From contig JAITAM010000078.1 of NCBI GenBank assembly GCA_031284085.1, positions 1 through 11,884 of the forward strand: a DNA stretch of 11,884 nt, in the 5' to 3' direction. The first letter of the stretch is position 1; every line of letters starts with the position of its first letter. This stretch comes from Spirochaetaceae bacterium. GTDB taxonomy: Bacteria > Spirochaetota > Spirochaetia > Treponematales > Breznakiellaceae. Positions 1 to 8,135 of the stretch are shown in pieces. The translations under genes and the position numbers were made by a program. A model generated the notes under the pieces. The model saw only the letters and a program-made list of their open reading frames with translations, was not told the origin of the DNA and searched no databases.

Positions 1-22
1 GCTCCGCGCCGCCCCCGCGCCG

Positions 23-44
23 CCCCCCCCCCCCCCCCCCCCCC
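23..44. repeat. 22-base poly-C (poly-G) tract
   Basis: An uninterrupted run of 22 C, preceded by a C/G-only stretch (11-22). It is followed directly by ordinary sequence. On the minus strand this is a poly-G tract. Such tracts vary in length by slippage in treponemes and can act as phase-variation switches, but the gene it might control lies outside the window. It could also be a low-quality assembly edge. Confidence 0.85.
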
Positions 45-290
45 AGGCAAAAACTTAACCGTATACAAGATTTCTATCTCCTCTTTTTAAGATGCGGCGC
101 AAGACCTCAAGACCTATCAAAAGCCGCTAATAAAGAGTATATCACAAAAAGCGGCGGGATTCCAATGAATTTTGAATTTTTTTTGAGAAACGCTGCCATT
201 GCCTGCCGGAAAGATGGGCGGAGGACTTGTTCAAGCGGCGCGCTCGTGCCTTTGAACAAAATAGTATACATCGATTTGCAAAGACATGTA

Positions 291-319
291 TTGACGAACC
301 GGCAATAACCATAGACAAT
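291..319 (+). promoter_or_regulatory. Candidate sigma70 promoter for eno
   Basis: TTGACG at 291-296 matches the -35 consensus at five of six positions. After a 17-base spacer comes GACAAT at 314-319, matching the -10 consensus at four of six. A start near 326 would give a leader of about 135 bases before the enolase ATG. This is inference from consensus only. Confidence 0.4.
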
Positions 320-321
320 AG

Positions 322-1761
<1,440 letters not shown>

Positions 1762-1770
1762 CACTATCGT

Positions 1771-1795
1771 TGGGGGCCTCTTATGGAAGCCCCCA
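1771..1795 (+). terminator. Hairpin just after eno, possible terminator
   Basis: TGGGGGC (1771-1777) pairs perfectly with GCCCCCA (1789-1795) around an 11-base loop, starting ten bases after the eno stop. The stem is strong but no T run follows, so it is either a factor-assisted terminator or a 3'-end stabilising structure. Confidence 0.45.
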
Positions 1796-1797
1796 GC

Positions 1798-1827
1798 AGC
1801 CCTTCCCTTTAGGCAGGGGCAAGGGCT
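1798..1827 (+). other. Second inverted repeat after eno
   Basis: AGCCCTT (1798-1804) pairs with AAGGGCT (1821-1827). CCC (1805-1807) can extend the stem with GGG (1817-1819), leaving C1820 bulged. It follows the first hairpin by two bases. No T run follows. It may form a compound transcription-ending or mRNA-protecting structure. Confidence 0.45.
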
Positions 1828-1866
1828 CTAATCTATGAAAGGGGTCGATTAGGGTTGAGTGTTGGC

Positions 1867-1891
1867 TATCGGCCGTTGTATAAAGCCGATA
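1867..1891 (+). other. Third inverted repeat after eno
   Basis: TATCGGC (1867-1873) pairs perfectly with GCCGATA (1885-1891) around an 11-base loop. It ends about 30 bases before the start codon of the small downstream gene, so it could also be a cis element in that gene's leader. Confidence 0.4.
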
Positions 1892-1922
1892 ATCCGATCT
1901 TCTACCCTTTATCCTAAAAATC

Positions 1923-2201
1923 ATGTTTCCTGCTCAATTAAAAGACGTTATTATTAAGACCATTACTTCATGGCAGTTGATCAGCGTAACTGTAGTGCTG
2001 CTCTTGTATTTTTTTCTTGTTTCTTATGTAGCAAAATTACGAGTAAGACGCAAAGCAGAGGTAAAGCCTAAAAAAGCGAAAGAGAAAAAGCAGAGTAAAA
2101 AGAAACCTTCCTCTTCTCTCGAAGAGGAAGAGGAAGAAGAGAATGAACGTGAAGAAACTGAACACCATGACGGTCCAAAAAGAAAGACTACTGAAGCGTA
2201 A
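1923..2201 (+). CDS. Small single-pass membrane protein with charged tail
   Basis: I do not recognise a family. The 92-residue product has a short N-terminus, one clear hydrophobic segment at about residues 16-36, then a strongly basic stretch (about 39-62, many Lys/Arg) followed by a run of glutamates (about 67-78) and a mixed polar end. The basic residues right after the membrane segment predict a cytoplasmic C-terminal tail. The ATG at 1923 is the only start codon available in frame, because a TAA lies about ten codons upstream; no Shine-Dalgarno sequence is visible before it. Three inverted repeats separate it from eno. Its last 14 bases overlap the end of the convergent gene at 2188. The low-complexity tail means similarity searches would be uninformative outside the first 40 residues. 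It might be a small accessory or scaffold protein, but its role is unknown. Confidence 0.65.
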   Translation: MFPAQLKDVIIKTITSWQLISVTVVLLLYFFLVSYVAKLRVRRKAEVKPKKAKEKKQSKKKPSSSLEEEEEEENEREETEHHDGPKRKTTEA

Positions 2202-3072
2202 CCTTCAAGACTGAAGGATCAAGAACGATAACCACTGTACCCTCTCGGAGAAGCTGCCGGTTTGCTTCTGAAGCAATGATACGCAGTGCATCATCTCTAT
2301 CTATTATCAGATCGGTAGGGCGTATACCAAAGAGAAAGCGCGCCATAATGCGGAGTGGATTTGGGCCTACTAAATTCAACAGATCTTCATCCATACCAGA
2401 GGGCGTATCGTAGAATATACGTTCCGGTGGAATGTAGGTAACCTGCGAGCTGCTTTGCCCGCGGACTGAATCCATGATGTTTCGTTCATAGATCAAATTC
2501 ATATTAGTATCCCAAATCTTTGGAAAAATTGTCGGTACAGCATGTGTTGTGATATTTCTGCCGTGAACCGGCAATGGATTATTTGCAATAATAATAATAC
2601 CGGTATGGGCTTCCGCCGGCACCGGCATAGGGATTCGCAGGATATTACTGACGGTAGTGTGCCGGATAAGAGCGGTGTTGATGGTATTCATGTCAATAGT
2701 ATACCGGTCCTGCAAGTTGTTCATATCAGTTGACAAAACCGGTCCTATTGAGCGTGCGGATTGCACAAGCGCCTCAAGCTGGTGGGAAGAAAATTCCCCG
2801 CGCATGATTAAGTCGCCTATAGTAGTAGCCGAGTCAACCGGCAATGTTAAGAGCAGCGAATACATCAAATGTTCAAAATCACTGTGTAAGATACGCTCGG
2901 CTTGAACTCTTCCCGATGGAAGGCGAATACCGGCACTCTTGAGATTAAGAGATACGATTGCATCAATTTTCTGACTATCCCATTCAACGGTGGCGGAAAT
3001 AGTGGTTATTGTCTGTGCGTATAAAGGCAAGCAAAAGGCGACAAGCGCACACAATATAAACGTTCTGTACAT
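2188..3072 (-). CDS. LPP20/FlgP-like secreted protein, hypothetical
   Basis: The 294-residue product begins with an export signal: a hydrophobic core at about residues 5-17 and a likely signal peptidase I site after LYA (Ala19). There is no lipobox cysteine. The mature part resembles the LPP20-like envelope family by pattern: a G-R-x-x-AER segment near 54-60 followed by a helix, a TGIIIIANN strand (157-165) leading to a TIFPKIWD segment (181-188) and an IYER segment (194-197), and a C-terminal TDLIIDRDDALRII (253-266) ending in TVVIVLD (279-285). This similarity is recalled by eye and is not proven. The start at 3072 is chosen because GAGGA lies about six bases before it; a TTG 24 bases further upstream has no ribosome site. 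It is the last gene of a three-gene exported cluster, 25 bases after the transglycosylase. LPP20-like proteins in other bacteria include flagellar-associated lipoproteins, so a periplasmic or outer-membrane role is plausible. Confidence 0.8.
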   Translation of the reverse strand: MYRTFILCALVAFCLPLYAQTITTISATVEWDSQKIDAIVSLNLKSAGIRLPSGRVQAERILHSDFEHLMYSLLLTLPVDSATTIGDLIMRGEFSSHQLEALVQSARSIGPVLSTDMNNLQDRYTIDMNTINTALIRHTTVSNILRIPMPVPAEAHTGIIIIANNPLPVHGRNITTHAVPTIFPKIWDTNMNLIYERNIMDSVRGQSSSQVTYIPPERIFYDTPSGMDEDLLNLVGPNPLRIMARFLFGIRPTDLIIDRDDALRIIASEANRQLLREGTVVIVLDPSVLKVTLQ

Positions 3073-3097
3073 AGTGTTCCTCAAAGTTAAATCCAAA

Positions 3098-4396
3098 TTA
3101 TTTTACCGGCGTTTTTATGACTCTCCCTTCACGGAGCACATCATTCAAACGCATTTCATTCATCGCAGCAAGAGTTTCCGGACTCGTATTATAGGCGCGA
3201 GAGAGGGACCAGAGCGTTTCTCCCTTTCTCACCAAGTGAGTGCCGAGATCGGTTGTTTCAACGTTTACCATTTTACCTTTACTTTGACCTTGATCTTGGT
3301 ACGGCTCGATGTCTTTATACGCCGGTATTAAAAGGTGAGAGCCGATTTTTAGGGCGCGCTCTTTTGTACCCGGATTGCTGGCAAGAATAGTATCTACCGA
3401 GACCCCGTAGTGTAAGGCAAGAGCTAATAAAGTATCGCCGGATTTTATCGTATAAAAATAGTACTTGATCAGAGAAATATCTTTTTGTTCCAAAGCGGCG
3501 CGTACCGCATGAGCATCCGCTGCGTCTACCTTTATATAGTAGGTGCTATCAGGCGGGCTAACGTTGTACTTCAATTCATAGTTTGCATCCTTGAGCGTGC
3601 CGGTCGGTATACCGGCTGCAGCCGCCACGAGGCTTAAATCGACTTGCCTTTCTACAGGGAGGCGCACCCAGTCTATTGAGGTAGGCCACAAAAAATCAAG
3701 GTTAAAACGGCGCGGCTGCGATAAAATATAGGAAACCGCAAGCAGCTTGGGGACAAAGTGAACAGTTTCAGTGGAAAACTGTCTGGTCTCTGAAAGAAGC
3801 CAGTAGTCCGCCGACTTAGTCTGGCTCAAAACCCTCTGTATGCCGCCCATACCGGCGTTATACGAAGCTAAAGTCAAAGCCCAATCCGAAAAGTACTCGT
3901 AATTGTCTTGCAGTTTATCAAGCGCTCCTATAGTCGACTTCCAAAAATCCATGCGTTCATCAATCCATTCACTTACCTTCATATCGAAAGGCGCTATACT
4001 ATTCTGCATAAATTGCCACAGCCCGACCGCTCCTGATTTACTCTTTGCGCTTATCCGATATTCTGATTCAATAACCGGCAAGTACAAAAGCTCAGGCGGC
4101 AAATTGCGTTTTTCAATCTCTTGACGGATAAAACCAAGGTACGGCTCGCCGCGTTGTATAATAGTAACAAGCCACTCTGACCATCTTGGGTTTAGGTACT
4201 GTGCAATATAATCTTGAGTCAGCGCCTGTTCTATGCCGGGTATGGCAAACAGTACCGGTTCAGCCGGCGCTCGATACTCAAGAAAACGTTCCGGTAAAGC
4301 TTCTTTTATCTGCCTTAAAGGACGGGTAAACTGATCACCACTCTGAGCATAGAGTGGGAAGCCGATTAAGATACACACCAATACTATTTTGTTCAA
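3098..4396 (-). CDS. mltD: MltD-type membrane-associated lytic transglycosylase, two LysM
   Basis: The predicted 432-residue protein cleaves the MurNAc-GlcNAc bond of peptidoglycan, forming 1,6-anhydro-MurNAc. The start is a TTG at 4396 that overlaps the upstream stop codon (TTGA, 4-base overlap), with GGAG seven bases before it; it gives the signal peptide MNKIVLVCILIGFPLYAQ. An ATG at 4426 would add ten residues. The SLT domain spans about 85-220: the catalytic glutamate is E110 in PVIESEYR, followed by SGAVGLWQFM (121-130), the WIDERMDF stretch (144-151) and the LASYNAGMGG motif (176-185), all hallmarks of the MltD branch. Two C-terminal LysM peptidoglycan-binding domains follow at about 314-358 (YTIKSGDTL) and 386-426 (HLVRKGETLWSLSRAYN). 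Length and domain order match MltD. There is no lipobox, so it is likely periplasmic rather than a lipoprotein. Coupling to the upstream lipoprotein suggests they act together in wall remodelling. Confidence 0.93.
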   Translation of the reverse strand: MNKIVLVCILIGFPLYAQSGDQFTRPLRQIKEALPERFLEYRAPAEPVLFAIPGIEQALTQDYIAQYLNPRWSEWLVTIIQRGEPYLGFIRQEIEKRNLPPELLYLPVIESEYRISAKSKSGAVGLWQFMQNSIAPFDMKVSEWIDERMDFWKSTIGALDKLQDNYEYFSDWALTLASYNAGMGGIQRVLSQTKSADYWLLSETRQFSTETVHFVPKLLAVSYILSQPRRFNLDFLWPTSIDWVRLPVERQVDLSLVAAAAGIPTGTLKDANYELKYNVSPPDSTYYIKVDAADAHAVRAALEQKDISLIKYYFYTIKSGDTLLALALHYGVSVDTILASNPGTKERALKIGSHLLIPAYKDIEPYQDQGQSKGKMVNVETTDLGTHLVRKGETLWSLSRAYNTSPETLAAMNEMRLNDVLREGRVIKTPVK

Positions 4397-5472
4397 AATT
4401 TTTCTCCATAATATACGCCTGACCATTCCCAACGTCCATGTATTTCAGGATCAGACGGAAAATAAATTTTACGAAAACACAAATACCAGACTGAATATTG
4501 CGCCCACCCCCAGGTGCGTAAATAAACTTCACTGGCGTTAGAGCCTGAATCAAGGGCGCTGTTGTAAGAAATCCGGCTGCCGCGCATAAATTCAGTCAGG
4601 TTAAAATCTGCCATACCGGAATCGTCGGTATTTTCCTGCGCCCATGAACGGGCAAAAAAATTAACCTTTGCACGATACTGCCAAAGGCGGGTAGCATTAC
4701 CGGAATCAAGGGCTGTTTTAATAGCAGATACCAAAGATGTTACATTTTCAAATGTCCAATCTTTAGAAGAATTGTTAAAATCTACTAATTGTTTAGCATA
4801 ATGATCGGCATTAGGAAAGCCGGGAATAATAGTGCCGGTAAAGGAGAGGTACTGTGCGTACGTTTTGACCGCGCTGTTCCATTCACCGATCTGTTCATAA
4901 GCCTGTGCAAGCATAAAATAAGTAAGCCCCAAATCAATATTGTTCGAGAAACGTTCAATGAGTTGATGGTAATACTTAACCAGATGTTCCGGATTTTTGA
5001 TAAGGCCGATAAGCTGGTTAAGACAGGCTTGATGAATAGACTGCCCTGCAACAATCAAATCCGGATAATTTTTGAGAATCGCGTCAAAATAGAGCGCCGC
5101 AACCGCATAAGCATCCTGCTCCGTCCAACTATAGGCTATCATCAATAGATAATAGGCATTATACGGATCCTCAGGCTGCGCAGCTACTCGAGAATGGAGA
5201 AAGTTTACAAGCCTTCCGTACTCTTTTTGCCGGATATAGTCGGCGGAAATTTCCCGTACTATGGCGAATTGCAGGGGGCCGGGTTCTTTTTCTTTCTCTA
5301 AGAGAGTAAACAAGTCGTGTAGCGAAGTTTTTTGGGCTTCGCTGCCTGAGAGGTAGTAACTGAGAGTAGGTTGTTTCTTAGGCTGTAGTACCGCAGCGAT
5401 TGCCTTTAAGGCATTGCAGCCGGATAGCGTAAGAATACAAAAGATGACGATAAAAATAGCTCTTTTCTTCAC
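4393..5472 (-). CDS. TPR-like helical-repeat lipoprotein
   Basis: The 359-residue product has a typical lipoprotein signal: MKKR, a hydrophobic core (5-15) and a lipobox LSGC with the acylated cysteine at C19. The mature protein is rich in paired helices that look like tetratricopeptide repeats. The clearest runs from about 182 to 210 (AYEQIGEWNSAVKTYAQYL); weaker units lie at about 67-98 and 104-137. The C-terminal third (from about 225) is not recognisable. The start is GTG at 5472, with GGGGA about 10 bases upstream; a nearby ATG is out of frame and stops after three codons. The stop TGA overlaps the TTG start of the transglycosylase. A TPR lipoprotein ahead of a wall hydrolase could serve as a partner or scaffold, but this is inference. 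The 200 bases upstream hold the repeat pair at 5496-5637, so its promoter, if it has one, must lie in or near that repeat. Confidence 0.88.
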   Translation of the reverse strand: MKKRAIFIVIFCILTLSGCNALKAIAAVLQPKKQPTLSYYLSGSEAQKTSLHDLFTLLEKEKEPGPLQFAIVREISADYIRQKEYGRLVNFLHSRVAAQPEDPYNAYYLLMIAYSWTEQDAYAVAALYFDAILKNYPDLIVAGQSIHQACLNQLIGLIKNPEHLVKYYHQLIERFSNNIDLGLTYFMLAQAYEQIGEWNSAVKTYAQYLSFTGTIIPGFPNADHYAKQLVDFNNSSKDWTFENVTSLVSAIKTALDSGNATRLWQYRAKVNFFARSWAQENTDDSGMADFNLTEFMRGSRISYNSALDSGSNASEVYLRTWGWAQYSVWYLCFRKIYFPSDPEIHGRWEWSGVYYGEKF

Positions 5473-5495
5473 TGTTTCATTATCCCCACAGGCCC

Positions 5496-5637
5496 GCCAG
5501 CGGGTTTCAAAGTTTCGGTGCTGGTATCAAGGGCGGCCTACGGCTTTTTGACTACAAGAGGCAGGCGGAGGCATGCCAGCGGGCTTCAAAGTTTCGCCGC
5601 TGGTATCCAAAACGGCCTACGGCTTTTTGCCTACAAG
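5496..5637 (+). repeat. Palindromic repeat cluster, two units (copy set 1)
   Basis: Two tandem units with a 79-base period: unit 1 at 5496-5574 and unit 2 at 5575-5637, the second lacking its tail. Each begins GCCAGCGGG, contains TTCAAAGTTTCG and CTGGTATC, and has TACGGCTTTTTG near the middle. In unit 2, CCAGCGG (5576-5582) pairs perfectly with CCGCTGG (5597-5603) around a 14-base loop; in unit 1 only CCAGC/GCTGG is kept. The same units occur in inverted orientation at 7102-7291. They occupy the gap between acpS and the TPR lipoprotein. No transposase or target duplication is visible. Confidence 0.9.
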
Positions 5638-5674
5638 CAACCACCACTTAAAAGGGAACCCCGCCGGCAGGCTC

Positions 5675-6046
5675 TTAGCCTTCCAGCACTACCATTGCCA
5701 GCGCATACTCTTTTTCATGGGAAAGCGAAAGGTGTATAAAACGTACATTATTTTGTTCCGCTTTCCTTAGGGCGCTGCCAAAAAGAGCCAAAGCCGGTCT
5801 GTCTCCATAACGGCTTATAACCGCTATGTCTTTCAAGCATATTCCCACCAATCCTATGCCTAAGGCTTTCCCAAAAGCTTCTTTTGCCGCAAATCGAGCC
5901 GCTATCGACTCGCAAAAACCTTTGCCGCATGAGCGGGCATACGCCAACTCATCCGGATGGAAAAAACGCTCAAGAAATCCAGCTCTGTTGAGCCACTGTT
6001 CAAAACGCCTGACCGCAACGACGTCTGCTCCAATACCAATTATCAC
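5675..6046 (-). CDS. acpS: Holo-[acyl-carrier-protein] synthase
   Basis: AcpS transfers the 4'-phosphopantetheine group of coenzyme A to the serine of apo-acyl carrier protein, which activates fatty acid synthesis; it acts in the cytoplasm as a trimer with Mg. The protein has 123 residues, normal for the family. It shows the N-terminal GIGADVV motif with metal ligand D8, the second motif RFAAKEAFGKALG (51-63) with E56, and the C-terminal HLSLSHEKEYALA (105-117) typical of AcpS. The start is GTG at 6046, overlapping the ybbR stop by four bases (GTGA), with GGGGA seven to eight bases before it. This indicates translational coupling with ybbR. Having acpS after cdaA-ybbR, rather than glmM as in Firmicutes, fits what I recall of spirochaetes. 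Confidence 0.96.
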   Translation of the reverse strand: MIIGIGADVVAVRRFEQWLNRAGFLERFFHPDELAYARSCGKGFCESIAARFAAKEAFGKALGIGLVGICLKDIAVISRYGDRPALALFGSALRKAEQNNVRFIHLSLSHEKEYALAMVVLEG

Positions 6047-7032
6047 CTTGAGTCCCCTTCTCTTCCTGCTTCCGCTTCTTTCGACCCTTGAACCACAATG
6101 GTAACCGTTGAAGGTTCTATATGAATCAGTTCAAACTGTGGAGGAGGGTTAGGAATACTTAATCTAACCGTATACGTCCCCGGCGCGGTAATAGCGGTAC
6201 AGTCGGCAATAAGAAACTCAGGCGGCGCTTTCCATTTTTCCAAATCCTCTCTCGCTCCCTCAAACTCTACTTTTGCCGAATTGATATTAGTTGTAACGAC
6301 AAAGCTTTTATCCAAGCGACTGATGGTAATGGGAATATCAAAGTTTACTACAGTGCCTATCTCTCTTATGGAAGAGCGGAATTCAACATGAGCATCACGA
6401 ATGACCAGTAAAGGGTCTTTGTTCATAACGGCGATCATGACTGAGAAATCTTCGGTGCGTTCTTCAATATCTATATTTTCTGTTGAAAGGCTTGTCAAAT
6501 TGCCTATCAGCCTTGAAGGGCCGTAAACTTGTACTTGCATAGGATTGAGGCTGTAAGACACAAGTTCATAGCCTTCTTTCACAACTCCCTGTATGTTTGC
6601 CGAGATGGGTACGGTCTTGCTAACGTTGTAATCCAAATCAAGGGTTACCGTCATCGGTTCTACGTTTATTTCCAAAGGGGTAAGACCGATTGCATTGCCT
6701 CTTTTTCGCATCTGCACCTGCGCTTTGTAAGAGCCTGCTTGCGTGTATTTAGTAAGATCAAGGTAAGCTTCAATGTCTTCTTCAATTAGGATACCGATTT
6801 TGGTAGTATCGCCGCGTAGACTGACACGCACCATATGAGGATATGTCGAGGCTGGAATCATCCCTTCACGCGTTTCAACAAGGAGCGGCACTGAGAAGAA
6901 GCGCTCTCCTAATGAGCCGACCTGATGAAATATAAAGAGTAGTATTGCCAGTGCAATACACAGCACCTTAATTATCCAGTTTTCTGTAATTGTGTTTAGC
7001 AAAGCTTTCGTATCTATATCTTTAAGGTTCAT
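6043..7032 (-). CDS. ybbR: YbbR-domain protein (CdaR-like), regulator of CdaA
   Basis: The 329-residue product has a short cytoplasmic N-terminus, one membrane segment at about 20-37, and three consecutive extracytoplasmic YbbR-type domains at about 48-134, 139-221 and 230-315, each ending in a strand rich in Val/Ile after a proline (for example VEPMTVTLDLD and IEPSTVTIVVQ). In Firmicutes the equivalent protein CdaR binds and modulates the diadenylate cyclase CdaA. The gene order here, cdaA then ybbR, supports the same partnership. The ATG at 7032 has AGGAG about 12 bases upstream, a slightly long spacing. The 263-base gap from cdaA is filled with palindromic repeats, unlike the usual tight cdaA-cdaR junction, so the two may be partly uncoupled. 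The polar Glu/Gly-rich C-terminus after residue 315 looks unstructured. Confidence 0.9.
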   Translation of the reverse strand: MNLKDIDTKALLNTITENWIIKVLCIALAILLFIFHQVGSLGERFFSVPLLVETREGMIPASTYPHMVRVSLRGDTTKIGILIEEDIEAYLDLTKYTQAGSYKAQVQMRKRGNAIGLTPLEINVEPMTVTLDLDYNVSKTVPISANIQGVVKEGYELVSYSLNPMQVQVYGPSRLIGNLTSLSTENIDIEERTEDFSVMIAVMNKDPLLVIRDAHVEFRSSIREIGTVVNFDIPITISRLDKSFVVTTNINSAKVEFEGAREDLEKWKAPPEFLIADCTAITAPGTYTVRLSIPNPPPQFELIHIEPSTVTIVVQGSKEAEAGREGDSR

Positions 7033-7101
7033 AACACAAGATTCTCCTCTAACAGCATATTTTTAGTTTTTAGAACATCCACACACGCAGCTATATACAA
7101 C

Positions 7102-7291
7102 ACCGAAGCTTTGAAGCCCGCTGGCCTGCCTCCGCCTGCCTCTTGTAGGCAAAAAGCCGTACGCCATCCTTGATACCAGCACCGAAGCTTTGAAGCCCGC
7201 TGGTGGGCCTGCCTCTGCTTGCCTCTTGTAGGCAAAAAGCCGTACGCCGCCCTTGATACCAACACCGAAGCTTTGAAGCCCGCTGGCGGGC
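7102..7291 (-). repeat. Palindromic repeat cluster, 2.3 units (copy set 2)
   Basis: Units begin at 7102, 7181 and 7263 (periods 79 and 82; the third is cut off at about 7291). Each starts ACCGAAGCTTTGAAGCCCG on the + strand, the reverse complement of the units at 5496-5637. ACCAGC (7175-7180) can pair with GCTGGT (7199-7204). The cluster fills the cdaA-ybbR gap. All three minus-strand frames remain free of stop codons from about 7091 to 7265. In the transcribed orientation each unit carries GGCTTTTTGCC, a 3-bp stem with a T loop. Confidence 0.9.
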
Positions 7292-7295
7292 ATAC

Positions 7296-8111
7296 TTACA
7301 GCTTCTTTGCAAATTTTTGTACATTGTCCGGCTCTAAGGTTTTCCTCTTACCTTGCTCAATCAAATCGTAAAGCTTTCTTGTTGCCTCTGAAGAAGAAAG
7401 ATCGTAGTACAGCTTGCCGTCAAAAGCCACCGATATAGCTCCCGTCTCTTCTGAAACAATAAGAACTACCGCATCCGATTGCTCCGACATACCCAATGAC
7501 GCCCGATGACGCGTGCCGAAACTCTTTTTAATATCCTGCTGCTCCGAAAGAGGGAGGAAACAACCTGCCGCTGCAACCCTACCGTTTTGTACTACCGTTG
7601 CCCCATCGTGCAAGGGGCCGTCAAATTCAAATATGGCAACCAGCAAACTCGTAGAAATATCGGCGTTGATACGTGTCCCGGTATCAATGACGTTTTGAAT
7701 ATTAACCCGTCTGGGGAAGACAATGAGCATACCGCGGCGTTCCCGCGACAAAACCTCCGCAGCGCTTACCACAGCTTCAAGATGACCGGGCAGCGGTTTA
7801 CTACTGGAACGAAACCATTCACTTTGACCAAGCCTGAGTATCATTTTACGCAGTTCCGGCTGAAAAACAATCGCTATCCCCATAACCAAGCCCGGAGCGA
7901 TGGTTTGCAGAAGCCACAAAAGCGTATTGAGCTGTAAGACAACCGCAACACCGTAAAGCAAAGCAAGGTAACCGGCTCCTTTGAGCATCTGTACGGCTTG
8001 TGTTTTGATCAAAAGCTCATAAACTGCGTATAACAAAAAACTCAATATCGCTATATCGAGTAACGGACGAATAAAATCGTATATATTGCGTAAGCTTTGA
8101 AACCATTCCAT
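7296..8111 (-). CDS. cdaA: Diadenylate cyclase CdaA
   Basis: CdaA condenses two ATP into cyclic di-AMP, a second messenger controlling potassium/osmolyte balance and cell-wall homeostasis. The 271-residue protein has three N-terminal membrane segments (about 17-35, 43-60 and 63-83) and a cytoplasmic DAC domain (about 110-235). The catalytic motif DGA is at 169-171 in PLHDGATVV, followed by FLPLSE (185-190) and GTRHRASLGMSE (199-210) with the ATP-binding RHR, then VSEETGAISVA. All residues expected for activity are present and the length is usual (about 270). The start at 8111 is ATG, with a weak GAGA site about ten bases upstream. It heads the cdaA-ybbR-acpS group; a 90-base gap separates it from the upstream alpha-galactosidase, with room for its own promoter. 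No c-di-AMP phosphodiesterase or riboswitch is seen in the window. Confidence 0.96.
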   Translation of the reverse strand: MEWFQSLRNIYDFIRPLLDIAILSFLLYAVYELLIKTQAVQMLKGAGYLALLYGVAVVLQLNTLLWLLQTIAPGLVMGIAIVFQPELRKMILRLGQSEWFRSSSKPLPGHLEAVVSAAEVLSRERRGMLIVFPRRVNIQNVIDTGTRINADISTSLLVAIFEFDGPLHDGATVVQNGRVAAAGCFLPLSEQQDIKKSFGTRHRASLGMSEQSDAVVLIVSEETGAISVAFDGKLYYDLSSSEATRKLYDLIEQGKRKTLEPDNVQKFAKKL

Positions 8112-8135
8112 AAAAATTGTTCTCGTTAAAATAAG

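Noticed and set aside
5518..5770. Small + strand open frames with products of the type LVSRAAYGFL
   Set aside because: They are translations of the palindromic repeat units; similar peptides appear from the inverted copies, so they reflect the repeat and not a gene.
5473..7295. Insertion sequence or transposon
   Set aside because: Although bounded by inverted repeat clusters, the segment encodes only ybbR and acpS, which belong to the housekeeping cluster; no transposase is present.
7029..7324. Three minus-strand open frames between cdaA and ybbR
   Set aside because: All derive from the repeat units, occur in every frame, and have no distinct ribosome site; reported instead as a property of the repeat.
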